A stretch of DNA of 64,000 bases from Tomocerus qinae (GCA_020055645.1 CM034546.1:102238001-102302000), one strand, 5' to 3'. Counted from the first letter of the stretch, positions 1 through 14,800 are shown. Numbers and translations: made by a program. The notes: a model not told the origin generated them from the letters alone.

Positions 1-73
1 CATGGGGATAATACGTTTATAGCATTCTTAGAGTAAGCGAAGCGACAACCCACCAAAAATTACATCTTCTTTG

Positions 74-209
74 CAGCCAGTTTAGATAGGAAAACTGGGT
101 GCAGGCCCCGGGGGAATCAGTGGCTGTATCCATGACCACGGGATTTTTCACAGCTAAAAGTCAACTGAATGCACCCAAACCTAATTCGTATCACGTTCGA
201 TGCACACTG
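74..209 (-). mobile_element. Truncated copy of a hAT-type palindromic MITE
   Basis: This stretch is the reverse complement of most of the intact element at 225-456. It covers the central GC-rich part and ends in the same terminal CACACTG at 203-209. About 40 bp of one terminal inverted repeat is missing between roughly 183 and 193, and the far end (before 74) no longer matches. It lies head-to-head with the next copy, so 193-210 and 224-241 form an 18-bp hairpin stem around a 13-base loop. No target duplication can be assigned. The left side may continue into a diverged or different family member reaching the window edge. Confidence 0.75.
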
Positions 210-224
210 GTCAATATTGTAGAC

Positions 225-456
225 CAGTGTGCATCGAACGTTATAGGGTGACGACAATAGAATGTTTTGCTCTCTTTCTGCAGCCAGTTCGAGGTTTGGG
301 TGCATTCAGTTGACTTTTAGCTGTGAAAAATCCCGTGGTCATGGATACAGCCACTGATGCCCCCGGGACCTGCACCCAGTTTTCCTATCTAAACTGGCTG
401 CAGAAAAAGAGCAAAACATCCTGTTTTCGTCACCCTATAACGTTCGATGCACACTG
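225..456 (+). mobile_element. Intact non-autonomous hAT-like MITE, copy 1
   Basis: This is a 232-bp element with terminal inverted repeats of about 65 bp that begin CAGTGTGCATCGAACG. It is flanked by a perfect 8-bp duplication, TTGTAGAC, at 217-224 and 457-464. An 8-bp duplication with a CAGTG terminus (the YARNG pattern) is the hallmark of the hAT superfamily. A central TA in the duplication is what Buster-type hATs prefer. It has no coding capacity, so it must have been moved by an unlinked transposase. A near-identical copy lies at 21268-21501. Confidence 0.88.
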
Positions 457-592
457 TTGTAGACTGTGACTATGCTGGATGCTGCAATATAAAATTATGC
501 AATCTTTTCCTCGTAGCAGAAGAAAGAAACTTCTTGTCACGTTTAGAATTTTGCTCCACCAACATGCATTGTTTCTTTTATACTGACTATGA

Positions 593-650
593 TACAGGTA
601 ATACCAATCAAATGCGCTTAGTAGGTTTCATATAATTATATTATTTTGTC
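593..650 (+). repeat. 58-bp direct repeat, copy A
   Basis: The 58 bases starting TACAGGTAATACCAATCAAA and ending TATTATTTTGTC recur without a mismatch at 895-952, 302 bp downstream. The sequences around the two copies are unrelated, so this is not a simple tandem duplication. It could be the short terminal repeats of a degenerate element or a recent gene-conversion tract. The family is unknown. Confidence 0.85.
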
Positions 651-894
651 TAATCAAGATTTCCTGTATTCTATTCTTATCACTTCGTAATAAGAGAATC
701 AAGAGTCGGAGTCAAATTTTTTGAAAATCACCTTAGTTACTAACTAATTACGAGGCATTTTTGTTTAAAATCCCACCCCTTCTTTTCAGAATAAATTGGC
801 ACAAAAGCATACTAAATAAAATGGTAGTACATGGTAGAATACTTCCGTGTACCAACTTATGCTAAATGAAATTTTCGGGGAAAAAAGAGCACGG

Positions 895-952
895 TACAGG
901 TAATACCAATCAAATGCGCTTAGTAGGTTTCATATAATTATATTATTTTGTC
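895..952 (+). repeat. 58-bp direct repeat, copy B
   Basis: Second identical copy of the repeat at 593-650. The 244 bp between the copies (651-894) has no coding potential and no inverted ends that I can see. No short target duplication flanks the pair. Confidence 0.85.
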
Positions 953-3900
953 CATTTATCTATGTAATATTTGGTGTTTCTTCAGTATTAGACATTAGAA
1001 ACTTCATAATACGAATTTCATCCTGTAAATATTTCTGTAGGTTTACAATGACAATACATGGTGAAAGTTCTAAGAATAGTTTCTATTATAGCCTACCGTG
1101 TATGTATAATTCTCATTTATCGAACCGACTCGACGTATCTATCTATGTTCTAACTATGTAGTTTATTGTTTTACAATACTGACGACTACGATGCCCACGA
1201 GTCTGCGATAAGTATAACTATTACATTTAAAAGTCTAAGAAAAACAAGCATTGAAGGTTTTTGTGCATGTAAATAAGGAAGAATAAAAACCATACCTTCG
1301 ATTACATAGTATTAAATTTGGTCACCACACCTTTCTACAAGAATTCGACCAAGAGACCAATAACCACAATAGATAAATCTAATTTATGACACACGGGCTT
1401 GATATGTATTTATCTCTCTGTATTTTAATAAATTCAATAAACCCAAACCTGTTATTACGAGCTATCAACAAATACTGTAGGACAGCAAAACTATAGTGGG
1501 TAGACTGACTGACCCTGTATGCAATTTTCCTCGGAATTGGTAAAATAAACTTTGAAAGTTTTATTCTAGCCTTCTTTGTACCAGTAAGAAGAAAGTGTAC
1601 TGTATATATTATTTTTCTTATCAAATGGTGGAACCATAAATTAAGATCTATCAGGAGGTTTCATATTTATATATTACAGTCTTGTCTTGATTTTCTCTAG
1701 TATCTAGATGTAAGGTTAGAAGAAGTGTGCAACAAAAAATACGGACAAAAGTTTGCAATCTAAAATGTATATGCTTGGTACAAACACAAAGGTATAACAT
1801 ATTTTAAACTTTCTGTTTCAGTTTGTACATCAACTCCCTAAACAGACATAGTCTTAGTCAATAACATCGTCCAATAACGTCGGATCAGATGCACAAACGC
1901 TGAATGGATTCCATATATATGTAGGATTTGGGTGGATATCATATATAATCATATATGGGGAGGTGTCAGTGGATTCATGTTACTGTTAGCCATTTGATAC
2001 AATTACACATACCAGTAGAGTAAGGAGGGCTAGGCCGTCAATATACTAAAAATACACGGACAACTTAGTGCAGTAACAAGGACCCATACCAAAAGAAAAG
2101 TGCTTTCTCGCGCAATGGGCAATGGGATTTTCTCATGATAAAAGCAAAGGAGCGAGGCAAGGAGCGGAGAAAGCAAATAAAACCTGCAGACAGCGAAAGT
2201 CAACTCTCTGCTGAGGTCTCTCGACCAAAAACAAGCTCAAATGAATAAAAAAAAACTCCCATGTAAACAGCAATTGGTCTATCTAGTGAGTTTGATCTAG
2301 TGGAGCGGAGCACCAACCTATAAATACATCATCTGATGGGATGATCGTGGGAGCTTTAGATGGACGAAATCAGTTGATAAGAAGTTGCATTGCAATTCTG
2401 TGACGTGACGTGTGTGGACAATTACTTTTGGGACTGGATTGGGACTGCTGAAGACATATTAATAATTGGTGTCGAATGGAATATTAACAAAAAGAACTGC
2501 CTTCGAAAGGTGTAGGGTGGTGTTCATGAGAATCTCCTTTGATAACTAGACTGATTTATAATAATAATTCAACGAATCTCTCTGTTAACTGACAAATGTT
2601 ATTTATTACTGAAAATATACCGTAATATTTCGTCTAGAAGGAGCTAACGAACGACATAAGACAAATGACACGTAATACTGTTAATATTGCATTTAGTGAA
2701 CTCTTACGAAAAGCAATAACCTCAGCAATTAACAAATAAAGACTGATCGCCTTTATATAGGATATAAATAGAATATACTGTAGCACGTTTCTTCTGCAAT
2801 AAACAGTAATAAAACTTATACAATTGGAAGATACTTTTTATGGCTAGCTGAAATATTCCAGCGCATCAAGTTTTGATTGTGCACCTACAATTAACTGACA
2901 ATACTCTTTTGAGGATCTGTGACTTAATTCATTTTAACCGACATATTGTTTACAGTCAATTTATGTACTGTAAAATAAACACTGTAACTTCCATCCATTG
3001 AAGACAGCTGTAATAAACTGGTGAGTACTCAAAATTTTGTTTCTTGAACGGTTTTAGCACAGAAGTTTTAGCGAAATTCTTATGAACCAACTAATTGTAG
3101 ACTTTAGGTTTTTTTAAAAAAATCGACTAAACAGTTTGTAACTGAGTTGAATCTCAAGATTTTATCAAAGAAGCATAGCATATAATGTGGGGAGTAATAG
3201 TTCGGAGAACTAAACTTATCTCGCAAGATATTAATATCCTGAAAACGGGTGCTAGAAAGGCTAAAGGGCAATTTAATTGATTTTTCGGGTCCGGCTGGTT
3301 TGTACAATAAATTGAGACTGGAAAGTCAAAAATGTGGTAGACCATTATTGCTAGAATAAGGGGTAATTACTAATCTAACAACATATTATGATATTGTTCT
3401 CTGACAAATGCGGTAGTTGTTAGATTGGAGTTGTGAACAAACGTAATGTGCAGCTAAGTTTGCAATCTGATACTAGCTGCATACCATTTTATTTATTACT
3501 TCAGTTTTGTCTGCCTTTGTATGTGAGGTACCTAAGTAGTTGCCCAACCATATTAGTAAGTAGTAGTATAAATATACACAAACAGAAATGAATATAAAAA
3601 TTATTACAGTTGTGAATGAACCCTTTTTACACTTATTAAATACATAAATACTCGTATGCGGTAGATTATTCATTACTACCTTAACTGTATGCTGGCGACT
3701 GTGTTAAATATATACAGGAGGGTATAGATTACTTATATACCTTAGGCATTGTTTGCCTTTGGCCTTTGGACAACACGTTAATGATTTATTTATTACTATG
3801 AGTGTTATGTAAGGTTGGATTATACAATCAGTCGTAGTTGGCTTATTATTTATCCTTACAAAGGTTTATGCTAAATGTATTGAGTGGGTAAAGAAAAGAT

Positions 3901-6900
3901 TACAAAGTTTGTACCACTTCACTTATGGTATAGTAATTCTAAAAGTATCAATATTCAGGATATTCTATTGCCTTAAAATAATACAAGTTGGGATACATAA
4001 ATAAGTAATACGTTAATACGTTTAACTGTAAACTAACCTCCAATGAAATTTATTTTAAGGTCAGATCTACTACACATAACTCTCATTCCCACCAAACACC
4101 ATATAAAATGTTGCGCATTCCCCTACACTATAGCCTCCACTACATTATAGTATTCTTTACCCCAAATATTTAAATCTCTTTCAGAGATGGTTATAATTTA
4201 TGCAGACTAAAGCGTTATTGTACTAAAGTACATGTTACCAAATAAAATAAACGCTCTGGCTTGATGGAAACTGTTGATCTTTCCCTCTTGGACGTGGCTT
4301 CCTGAAAACTTAGTTTTGAGATAGAAGATTTATCAGATCAGCTACCCCATTTCCTTAAAAGGAAAATAAATACATTCATAGCAGCAGAAAATTATAATTT
4401 CATATTACGTAACGGTTTTAAAAATTAAAGTAAAGCATTGTGCTTACTGTAAAGCACATTACTTTTTGTTTTCGTTCGATACTTGTAGAAAGTAGTAATT
4501 TTTCAAGGTTGGAAATAGAACTTTTGTGGAAACCACTTCCGAGCGTTAGGGAAAAGTCTTACAATGAGAACTGTTAAATTTAGGCTCATAGCATTTAGTG
4601 GTTGGGAAGTTGTTAATGCAAGTGACTTAAAATGTTAAGGAAGAAAGCCACTAAAGCCAGGCTGGTTTACAGTCTGAAATCTGAGATGGTTGCGTGATTG
4701 GGGTGAATAAGTTGGTTAGAAACATAAAAAGGACAAGAAATGCTGGAACTATATACATCTCAGATTCTTGGTAAAGCAATTCTTCTCCGATGATATCTCT
4801 GCCACAAACTATATTTAAAGTTGGCTTTGCGTCATTACTTCCTTGCTAACATCTCGCTAATAGCAGTAATGAGTTCGGTGAGCAAAAAGACATTTACAGA
4901 ATTAGATTCACTTCAGAGATCTAGAACTGCATGCTGAAAAGCCTATACAAGTGCAAATAGATAGTAATCTAATAACTGTTTAATGTAACCCTTAAGAACG
5001 CATCTAATGAACCGTGGGGCAAACGTCTTTACAGATCCTTAAACCTCATTATCTACCATCGCCTGTCTTTGCTTTGTTTACCATTTGAAAGATAGTATAG
5101 TCTTAGTGTAACTCTTTGTTTAACTAGGTTTTACCAGGAGTATAAGCCAAATGGAGTTACGTATAATGAAATAAAAAGTTTTCTCAAGCTTCTACCGAGG
5201 TCTTGATTTTAACTAGTATTCTCTACAATATGTATCTCCAATTATTTAGAATTAGTAGCGGTAGCGGCTAGAGGGACAATTGGACACTCAAAGGAATAAT
5301 TGGCAATTTACAATTGTGAGATTATACTGATTGTCACACAATTGTTGTGTTTTGTTAAGTGTTTTGCTAGGCGAAAGTGAATTACCTTTATTTTAATTGC
5401 CAATAGAATTATTCAGAGACTACCAACGTCTATTCAATACTACTTACTTGGACCCGTTGCTTTGGGATGTGTCTAAGCTCTATTTGCTAAACGCTCTTGT
5501 ACTAAACTGCAAGATATGATGATATGACACGGAGGTAGTGGCACTTGAATGATTTTTACTCCTTTTGTAGGCGAAAGAGAAACATGTACGAGTTCCCTAT
5601 TCATAAAATACTTTGTGAGTAGATGAATGTAAATATAAATCAGAACGGATAACATTCAACATTCTGGTCCATAAATATGTATTATATTTTCTGTTTACTT
5701 AGTGTATTTGCAACCTCTCTGTGTTTGAAATATATATGAATCACTGAATGTATAATGTCTGTTTAGAATAATAATCGTTGAATAATGTAGTACCTTATAT
5801 GATAATTATTATTGGTAAGAGAGGTGAATAGAAGGAAAATTGAAACTAACTCTTTGAAAGGAAATTGTAAAATGTATGTACATTATGTACAGTTCAATAT
5901 TAGTATAGGTGCACTATAGATAAAATATGGTTGTGTGGGAGTTACTTGCGAGAGAACAGTAGGGACAAATCACAGAGATGTCTAGTAACGCAGAATTTCA
6001 TTTTTCAAGCTCCAATTGCTATTAGTAGAGTCTAATATAGTCATAGCATGGCTATGGCAAGGTATAATTACAGACGAACAGATGTAAATAAAGTTGGTTT
6101 ATTGTTAAAATGCATATTATTGTGTTTCAATACCTTATGTACTACCAACACCACAAGAACAGTCGTAAATATTGAACTCAGCTAACAAAACTCTACCTAC
6201 CGCGTTATTCTGCATAATTATTTCTTATGGATTATGAACGCTTTGACCTTTTTTGTTTGTGACTACACTTGCTGTAGTCAACTGAAAAATTCGTGTTGCT
6301 AGTTATGTTGAAATGTAACCCTGTCAGATATTAACTGAAAGTCTCAGAATGATATATTGTTACAGAATACTGTATTATTGTCTGTAGATGAAAGAAAACA
6401 ATGGCTAAAGAATATTCATTCTTAATGATGTTCTCTTTCCACCAAGTGCAGTTGTACTAAAAGTAAATTACCGAAGCAGACTTTTAGAAACGTCTATATA
6501 ACAACGCATATAGCCACCAAATGAAACGAAAACGCCATTGCTCCAGATTAGTCTCTAGTTCATGTATCTATGGTCATATAAAGAATCTATTATTATTGTG
6601 CAGCGTGTTATTACTAGCAGGTGGGTGGTTGTGGGAGCATTTTGTACTTCACAGATTTTTTACTAATTCATTTAGTTGCCTTCGACTCTATTCGTTTTGT
6701 GATACGAATACAGAATAAGTGCAGTTAACTTTTTAATGCATTAAGATACGCCCTCCTAATGAAAGAAATCCCAAAGTCTAGCTATATACAGATAGCTGGA
6801 AATTACTAAATGTAGTTTTTACCTAAATGCTCTAGTTTGAGCAACACGAACTCGAGAATAAAATTTTTAAGTATTACATAGTAGTGGATATACATGAGTT

Positions 6901-9900
6901 ACAATGTATTGACATGATAATGAAAGCACACACACTACGATTTGTTTAGCCTGTCTGGTCTGTCATTCTAAATTATAAACTTTTAGGATGAAATGTTCGT
7001 GCTAATTGAATGGTCATTCACATAAATAAATACAGAAAGTATTTACATTTAAACTTATAAGTACATGTCCATATCCACTTCTCTTTGATGATGGTAATAC
7101 TCTACAATGTTGGTATGCTTTTGAAAATCCACAAGCATCACTTAATTACATTTTCAATACATGAACCCTGAAAATCAAATTGACGTCATTCGGTGTGGCG
7201 TAGTAAATATGTAACATGTAACTCACTAATTCGATGTACTACCTTATTGCTGGTACTCACTACATTAAAATAAGTTTCAATCACGCACTAAATAGTAGTT
7301 GTCTATAGAATCCAATTCATTCGCATTGTCAATTGCTATTTTCATCATATTTACTTCTAAAATGCATGTCAAGCATAATAATACAGATGGGCATTGATTA
7401 TAATCTGAGTTTGAAATGTATGAGATCAAATCTGTTTTATAAACATATCTGATAAAATAATTTTCATTTTCTGTTGTGTTGTAATTATATTTTTGTCCAT
7501 TCTTAGTAGTAGTGATAATTGTTGGTGTTGTAATTCCAGAGCAGTGATGTAGATAGCATTTCGGTGTAAAATGTAAAGTAAACTATTTCCTATCTGTAAA
7601 TGAGATATGTATTCTGGAGTGTAAGGACCTGTGGGAAGAATAACTGTTAAACAAGTTGGTGTTTAATCTTCCAATTCCTTGGCTCCACATCAATAGTGAT
7701 GAGATGTCTCATTTAGTACCTCATAAAATCATAAAGCTTTAAATAGTAGATCGAGAGGAAACCTACACATCTGGATACTAATCCTTTTTGGTGTTGTCTT
7801 GCCATACTTACAGACAGGTATACATTATTTATAAAAATACCGCATTCCATTTTGTAGCAAGGTGGAATTGTCTGTCTGGCTACGGCGCAGAGTGAATGCC
7901 ATAAGGAAAAGGGATGCTAATTGAAATTTAGAGTGAAATGAAGCTGAGTGTGCCCAATAGCACTAAAAACAAGAGAGGATCACAAAAGATCACCTGAGCA
8001 TTTATGAAGCAGAGAGTCTTATTGATTCTTTTGTGTTGTGTGAAGTTTGTTTGTACAGTGTATTATTTCAGCTTACGTAGCATGAAAAGAAAAATGAAAA
8101 ACAAGCTACATAATAATATTAAAAGCACACACACACACATTAAGTATATAGGCATATCGCATAGGTTATTAAATTCGTATCTCATTACACAGCGCAGTAG
8201 CCTTTAGCCTATATGTACTTCCTCTTGAGTACTTTAACCCTCAGCATAAGATGTACTACATACTTTTGTATGGTAGAAGAAACTGTAAAGCAAATGTTGC
8301 ACACCATTACTACTACATGCACTACTCTGTGAATGGTAGAATGTACCTGAAATATGTATAAGTTCTTTGAGTACGAAGTAAAACAGTAGTCCCTGCAGGT
8401 TAATGCAATGTAGACAAAGGAAAGAGACAAAATAAACACGATCATATATCCTACTGCAAGTCTCTCGTGTAACTTTTATGTGACACAGAAAAGTAACTAG
8501 GTTTCCAATCCTGCTTCCCTCTAAGTCTTGATAAGATGCTTGTCATGTTTCCTTCGACTATATAGCTTATTGTTGTTTGGAGTTTGGTCTCTACCTGTGC
8601 ACACTCTATCTATCTTCCTATGTATTATAGTGATATAATTTCAGTTTAATTTACATCATTGTTGTCTACATAGAACGTTTAATATATTCAGCTGTTCTAT
8701 ATACATACGTAGTACTTACTTTTAACATGGACCTTAGGGGACTGTGTCTTCTGTAATGGTCATGTGCATTTATCTTGTGACTTAGAAATCCAGGTCTCCT
8801 ATATATAAGAAAAGATATAGGTAGGCACAATTGTTGACTTGTTTTCATGACTGTCAGTAATGTAAAGGGCTTTGGAGAGTAAAGGAGAGTAGGTATATGC
8901 ATAAGGATAGTACTGCGTACCTATCTTATCACTTTATACACAGCTATGTACAGTCCAAGTCCAAATCTTGGCTATCTCACAACACAATAAGCTCAGTCAG
9001 CTACGAAATTTGAACATGATTGTCTGTATAGTAAAAAGAACAGTACTTTGTACTACTGGAATCTGGAATGCGAACATGCCTACCTAAAAAACATCCGAGA
9101 TTGTTATTGTGCTGGATCAGCTATGTAATTTACAAATCAAACTGCTCTGTTGCAGATGAGTTAAAAGAGTGTGAAATGAAAGATACTTGAGTTCAATTCG
9201 TTTAGTCTAATTTTAACCATTTGTGTTCAGTATCTGTATGTGGTTTAGGCAAAAGAAAGAACTGTTACGTTTGTGTTTGTGTTGCGGTGAGTTGCGTAGC
9301 CTTTTGCTAAATAACACTTGTGAATATAGATAAGTAGCAACTTGTATACAGCACATACAAATAGCTCGCAGCTAAAATATTATCATAGTCGTACCAAACA
9401 GAAACAAATTGAAGTGCTATGCATATGCATAATACTGGATGAACAGAAAAACATTGTGACCCGTACATCTCTATAATGAACCTGCATGCATGCAGATATA
9501 TACTACACTGCTAATCTCTCCTGCACAAGCTAACTGATCGTCAGAGGTAGTTGGTTTATTGGTCCGACGTCCGACCCGACTTGCCTTACAATTACAATTG
9601 TGGCACTAAGTCTATTGGTAACAATCTACGCTTCATCGTCAGTCGATTGAAGCCAACTACGCGATAAACACAATGCTATTAAAATAACAATAAATCCATC
9701 CTGCAAACAAAAAAATATTCTCAAAACCTTTTGTGCCAAGATCAAGTCAATTGGAAAGACTTGCATATTTATACAAACATTGTTCCATCCTGTTAAGACT
9801 CACTTTAACTAGGAATATTTACATTTACACTACAGTTGGTGTATTTGCGCCTTGACTTTCAATTTTCAGTTTATTTGTCTCAATCTCTGACTGATCATCT

Positions 9901-11654
9901 GTGCACTCGAATGTGTCTAATACTTACTGCATGTGCAACATTGTATACTTAAGACAGTATTAAGTTCACCTTTACCGGTTTTTATCCGACAGATACAAAT
10001 ATAGCACATGTCTGCAAAAGTTCTGAACTACGGGGAAATACATACAAAGAATTGTGTCTCCTCTCTGACAATTTATAGTGTACAAAATTGAGAGTTTTAT
10101 AAATAGATTATTAAGATACTAAACTTTAAAGGAAATAGTGCGATGGTGTGATGCAATTTTACTTATGTAACTGAATCATGAGCTAAACTGTTTAACCTAC
10201 TCTTGAGATTCAAAAGAGAAAGTTGTACAAATTGTCGGAAATTTTATTATCTAAAGTTCAGACTGCCTGTGATTGTATTAAATAGTTCTTGTGCAAGTCC
10301 TTAAAGTTTTCATACTAGCTGCTATTTCCGTAGCACGTGGGAAATCCAATTTGCAATTTGCAAAACACCTGAAGCTTAATCGAACAACATGAATAACATG
10401 ATCATGATGTGTATGTGCTCTAATTTTTTCAAATTTTATTCGTATATTTTATGTTATATTGGTTGTATAATGATTTTACAATGTTCGTTGCAAATCTACT
10501 TTGCCTTGGTGCACACCTATAGAGACAGACATATTATTATTACACAGATTTTCATGGAAAACAGGTAGTAATTTCCATATCGGTAACAATGGTCTTCGTC
10601 GTTCGTACTATATGGGTATTTATAGCATAGCTTAATTAGCATAATTTAATAATTGACATAAATTCATGAAATTGAAAACTGTTGCTGGAATAAGCACTTG
10701 AGTGACAGAAATCGAAATGATAGAGTCAATGGAAAATTTTGCTGTGTCTACTAATAGTAAGTTAAACCTGATATAAATAAAATAGATAAAATCCCTTGCA
10801 CTAAAGTAATTGTTGAGAATAAAGGAGCAACATTTCTTGGGCTGTCCTTCCTCGCCTCATAACCTTAAGCATCCTGTCTTTCTACATATTTAGTGATACA
10901 GTTTTTAATGTAGGAAGTCAGTACGGTAGAAAAATAACCACAGCCAACTTGTGCACAGATCGCTTTTTTAGATTAAGATTGCTCCCAGCCAATCTTTGGT
11001 TTCTGTGTGCAACAAGTTGTAAACAAAATAACATCCTATAGAATTATCTCGTTGGCCATGCTCTTTTCTATGTTAAACCCAAACTCAATGTAACGTACAA
11101 TTAGATTGGCGTGAGCCAATAGTCGAGTTTTGTTCAGTTAAATTCCATTGCATGATGACATGCTACAAAATCTAGAAAGACAAAGAGAGTAGCTCTTAAT
11201 TGTCCTGCCTTTATAACATTGGTGCTATATAGTAGAAGTTGAGGATTTACAAGACCATGGGGGACAGTTACTACTCTAAGAACTAGTAAAATCTGGCACA
11301 GAGCGGAGATAGGAGAGTATTTCGTGACACTTTTGTCTCTTTGTTGCCTAATGAAAGTATCTTTCAGTACTGTTAGCTCAATAGTAATTCGGTTATCGAG
11401 CAATACGTTTCATTTTGGAAGAAGCCAACACTGATACAGTTGATTAGCTACGTTTTCTAAGTTAACTACTCCCAAGTGCTAGTGAAATTTAGCCGATAAA
11501 CAATCGGAAGGATTTTCCGAATGGAAATTAGTTCAACCGTGTACATTAATAGTGCCACATCATTGAAACGCTACCCGATCTTACTTAGTTTTTAGAAATC
11601 AGTTGAAAATTGTGTGCGAATCGGTGTAAAATACTGTTTCTTCCGGAATTTAAA

Positions 11655-11853
11655 ATGCCATTGCTTTTGTTCACAGCTTCAAAGCGAGCGGATCGCTCTT
11701 GGCGACGCCCAAGTGCATTTTTTACTATCGGAGAAGGGTCCGAGGCCGAAGATTCGGACCAATACAATGAATTTGATTCTGATGATGAAATATCTGGGAA
11801 GCCAAAAAGAAAAATCTCGACAGCTATCATCTACTCATCAAACTCCAGTTTAG
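11655..11853 (+). CDS. TBC1D24: Alternative first exon 1a of the TBC1D24-like gene
   Basis: ATG at 11655 opens 66 codons plus one base, ending at a strong GTAAGTT donor. The split codon is completed by the acceptor at 17414, giving Glu. The peptide starts MPLLLFTASKRADRSWRR, then turns acidic (GEGSEAEDSDQ, DSDDE) and ends Lys/Ser-rich. It is probably a disordered leader. Upstream frame extension (to 11610) uses only non-ATG codons, so 11655 is the preferred start. Exon 1b at 16650-16755 ends in the same phase and is the alternative. Confidence 0.65.
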
Positions 11854-14800
11854 GTAAGTTAAAAGGGAAATTTCATTATCTAAAGTGATTATGATTTGTC
11901 ATTGGTTCTTTCATTTCCCCTTCCTGAATAATCTGATTCTTGTACAAATCTAGTAGCATAGTAAAAGAATACACTACAGATAAGTCTATTTACACTTAAA
12001 AATTTCAAATAGCTGTGCTTATATTTAACACAAGTGTTTCGTTGCATAAATTACAGTTCGTTAGTGTTAGGTATACGGGCAGACTCTTATGTCTCATTAT
12101 TTAACTCTCGTCTCAACTTATTATCTCACATTTATTTGTATTGCGATTACAAAGTGCAAATAGTAAATAGGCATGCATCCTGCATCCATACACTTGTGTA
12201 TTCAATTTTATCATTACTATTAGCTCAATAGTAATTCTTGAATTATTTTGCATTCTACCTACTATGCATATAGATAATATTTGAAGTACAGATAGGAGAA
12301 GTAGAACAGAAAAGTGATCCAATTTCCAGATTGATAATATTCCCAAGATATTGAGAAATTGATGATCATGTAATTTGAGCATAACACGAAACGAGACGAA
12401 ATTGTATACAATTCGCATGCAATTACATTAACAATGATATTAGATACGTAAAATTACAGCTCCTCATTTTATTATACTCGTTATGAGCAAAAGAGAACAT
12501 GGAAGCTTCTTTATCCTTCCCTTGAGGCACCTTTACCTAGTATAATATCGGAAATATAATACAAAACAAGTAGCAGCTACGTATAACACGATAGCATAAA
12601 TCATAAATTGTAATTCTATACACTAAATAACTCGAATGACTCAAGTTAGCCTTAGCCACTTGATTGACTCAGTCATGGACATGGAAATCTACATAAAGTC
12701 AGGTGTTTGTCCAATATACATTTAGAGTAGACGTAAATAGTGTAAACTACTTAGCAGTGTGTAGATCCTGTTTCTGGGAACACATTAAATTTACTTGGTC
12801 ATAATACTAACTGGGCAATTAAGTAAATCATTATGTCATGGTTTATCAATAGTTAGTAAATGTGTTTAAGGCTATAGATAGAGAATTACTTATCGTCTAT
12901 TTACTTCCCTATGACTGTTACAAAGTATTGAATAGATTAAGGACTACGTAGTACATGTGTGTATGTAGACTGTTTTCGTAGAATCGTCCTTCAAACTCAT
13001 TTTCATATACAATAGCTGTCAATAAGAGAAAAAAAGTCCATGTTCTCTTTCTTTAGAGACTCCTCGCTCGTTAGTCTAATTTCCAAGTGAATAATGTCTA
13101 TGAGCAGATGTTAAGTGATGAGATTTTACTACATAATAATAAAGACTTTCACGGGCTCAGCGGAAGTTTTCTATTTTCATTATACGTGTCTGCCAACACC
13201 GCAACAGATTATTGTGCATTGTAAATTATTACGTCGAATTACAATCACAATAGAGCTCTGCTGATATGGATAATTTGTAAATTATACGTATACCTAGTAG
13301 GGGCTATATATTTTCGAGAAAAGCCAGTCACTGCGACGCATAAGGATGCAAATGGGATCTAGCCCTAGATTGTATATTCAATGGCTGATTTGACATGAAT
13401 GACATAAATTATAGATTCCACATGTTTATGACATGTATGGCTGCACATTCTTCATAGCTTTATCCAATTCCATGCAGTCTTGATTGCGTTTCGCTTGATA
13501 AACACTATAATCTTAGGTTTAGAGTATCTGTTTTCTCTTCTGCTCGTTTAGAATTAGTCATTCACACCTTTCATTCACCATGGAGTATTATGGTTATGAG
13601 TACTTAACTCACCTGTCACTATTAGCTTCATTCAAAATAACTAATTTAACACGGAAGGCCACACACGATGCATTAGATATTCCAACTCCCGGATTTGGAT
13701 TTTATAATCAATTCAACTAATTTATGCTGACACACGTGCTTTGTCATCACCATGTCATACATCTTAGACCAATACTTATTTTTCACATCATATTGACACT
13801 TTGGCATTGGGCCTGAAATCATTTCCAGTTTGATAAGACTATTTCTAAAGCAATCAAAAACAAGAATCCTTCAATTGCTAATGCACACAAAGATAATTGC
13901 TAATTAATTATGCCTGATTGGTTTGTGATATCTGTCATTTTAAAATTCATCAATATTCACACATTGAGCATCATCATTGCGAAAAACTATTATCGGACAC
14001 AATTCACAAGTACTTTGAGAATTACGCAGTCGATTTTTCGAGAGCAATTGCCAAATTACTCAAATGTATATTCCTCCATCTCATGCATGTTTCAAGTTCA
14101 AGTTTAAATGTCTACCATAGTACTATTAATAACTAAAGTCAAATATAGTATTAGCATGGAGTTTACAATTGCAACGGAGATGATTATACTATTGACATTG
14201 ATAGGATTAGCAATCCAGTAAACACAGATAAATATTTGTGAATAAATATGATGATGTGCCAATAATAAACTGCAATAATAATGCTAATTGTACTAAAATA
14301 CGCTGTTCCACTCTCTCTCTCCCACTTAAGGCTATTTTATAATTTTGGCATGAAATTGCATGCTCTGCAGATACATAAGTGTATTGGAAACTCAACCCCA
14401 AAGATTCATATATGCTGTATTAACTCTTTTCGGCCTCTGATTTCGTGAATGACAGTGATTCAAATTGAAACTATTGTTAGGATTTTTCATCTGAAAGCGT
14501 TACAATACTATAAAGCTACATCACACAAACCGAATACCATTACTATTTTACAACACTTACAAATAAAAAGTTAATAGATGAAAATCCGCATCCTTCTCAT
14601 GTTAAGTAGATATTGTATGGGAGGATATTCTGCAGTGTTTATTGTTAAATTCAATTTAGCTTTCCTACCTTTACAACTACCTGCTAATTAAAATGGGGCA
14701 TGCAATGATTCCTCACTTAAGTATCTCTTACTGTGATGCTTAAAAATTAGTACTTGAGTTGGATTATGGCTACTCACATCTCATGAATGCTATTTCAAAA

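Larger units (their letters stand above)
465..11654. other. Long stretch without a recognisable gene
   Basis: I see no exon chain, conserved domain or RNA gene here. Open frames reach only about 60-90 codons, are AT-rich and low-complexity, and lack splice-linked partners. The 58-bp direct repeat near its left end is listed separately. The right part presumably holds the promoter and 5' UTR of the TBC1D24-like gene, but no core promoter element can be assigned with confidence. Confidence 0.55.

Noticed and set aside
593-952. Possible CRISPR-like or satellite array
   Set aside because: Only two copies of the 58-bp block exist, with a 244-bp spacer. Nothing else supports an array, and the genome is animal.
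6521-6718. 65-codon ORF with a Leu-rich, membrane-like segment
   Set aside because: Isolated in a gene-free region, no conserved motif or splice partner, and AT-rich DNA readily yields hydrophobic frames.
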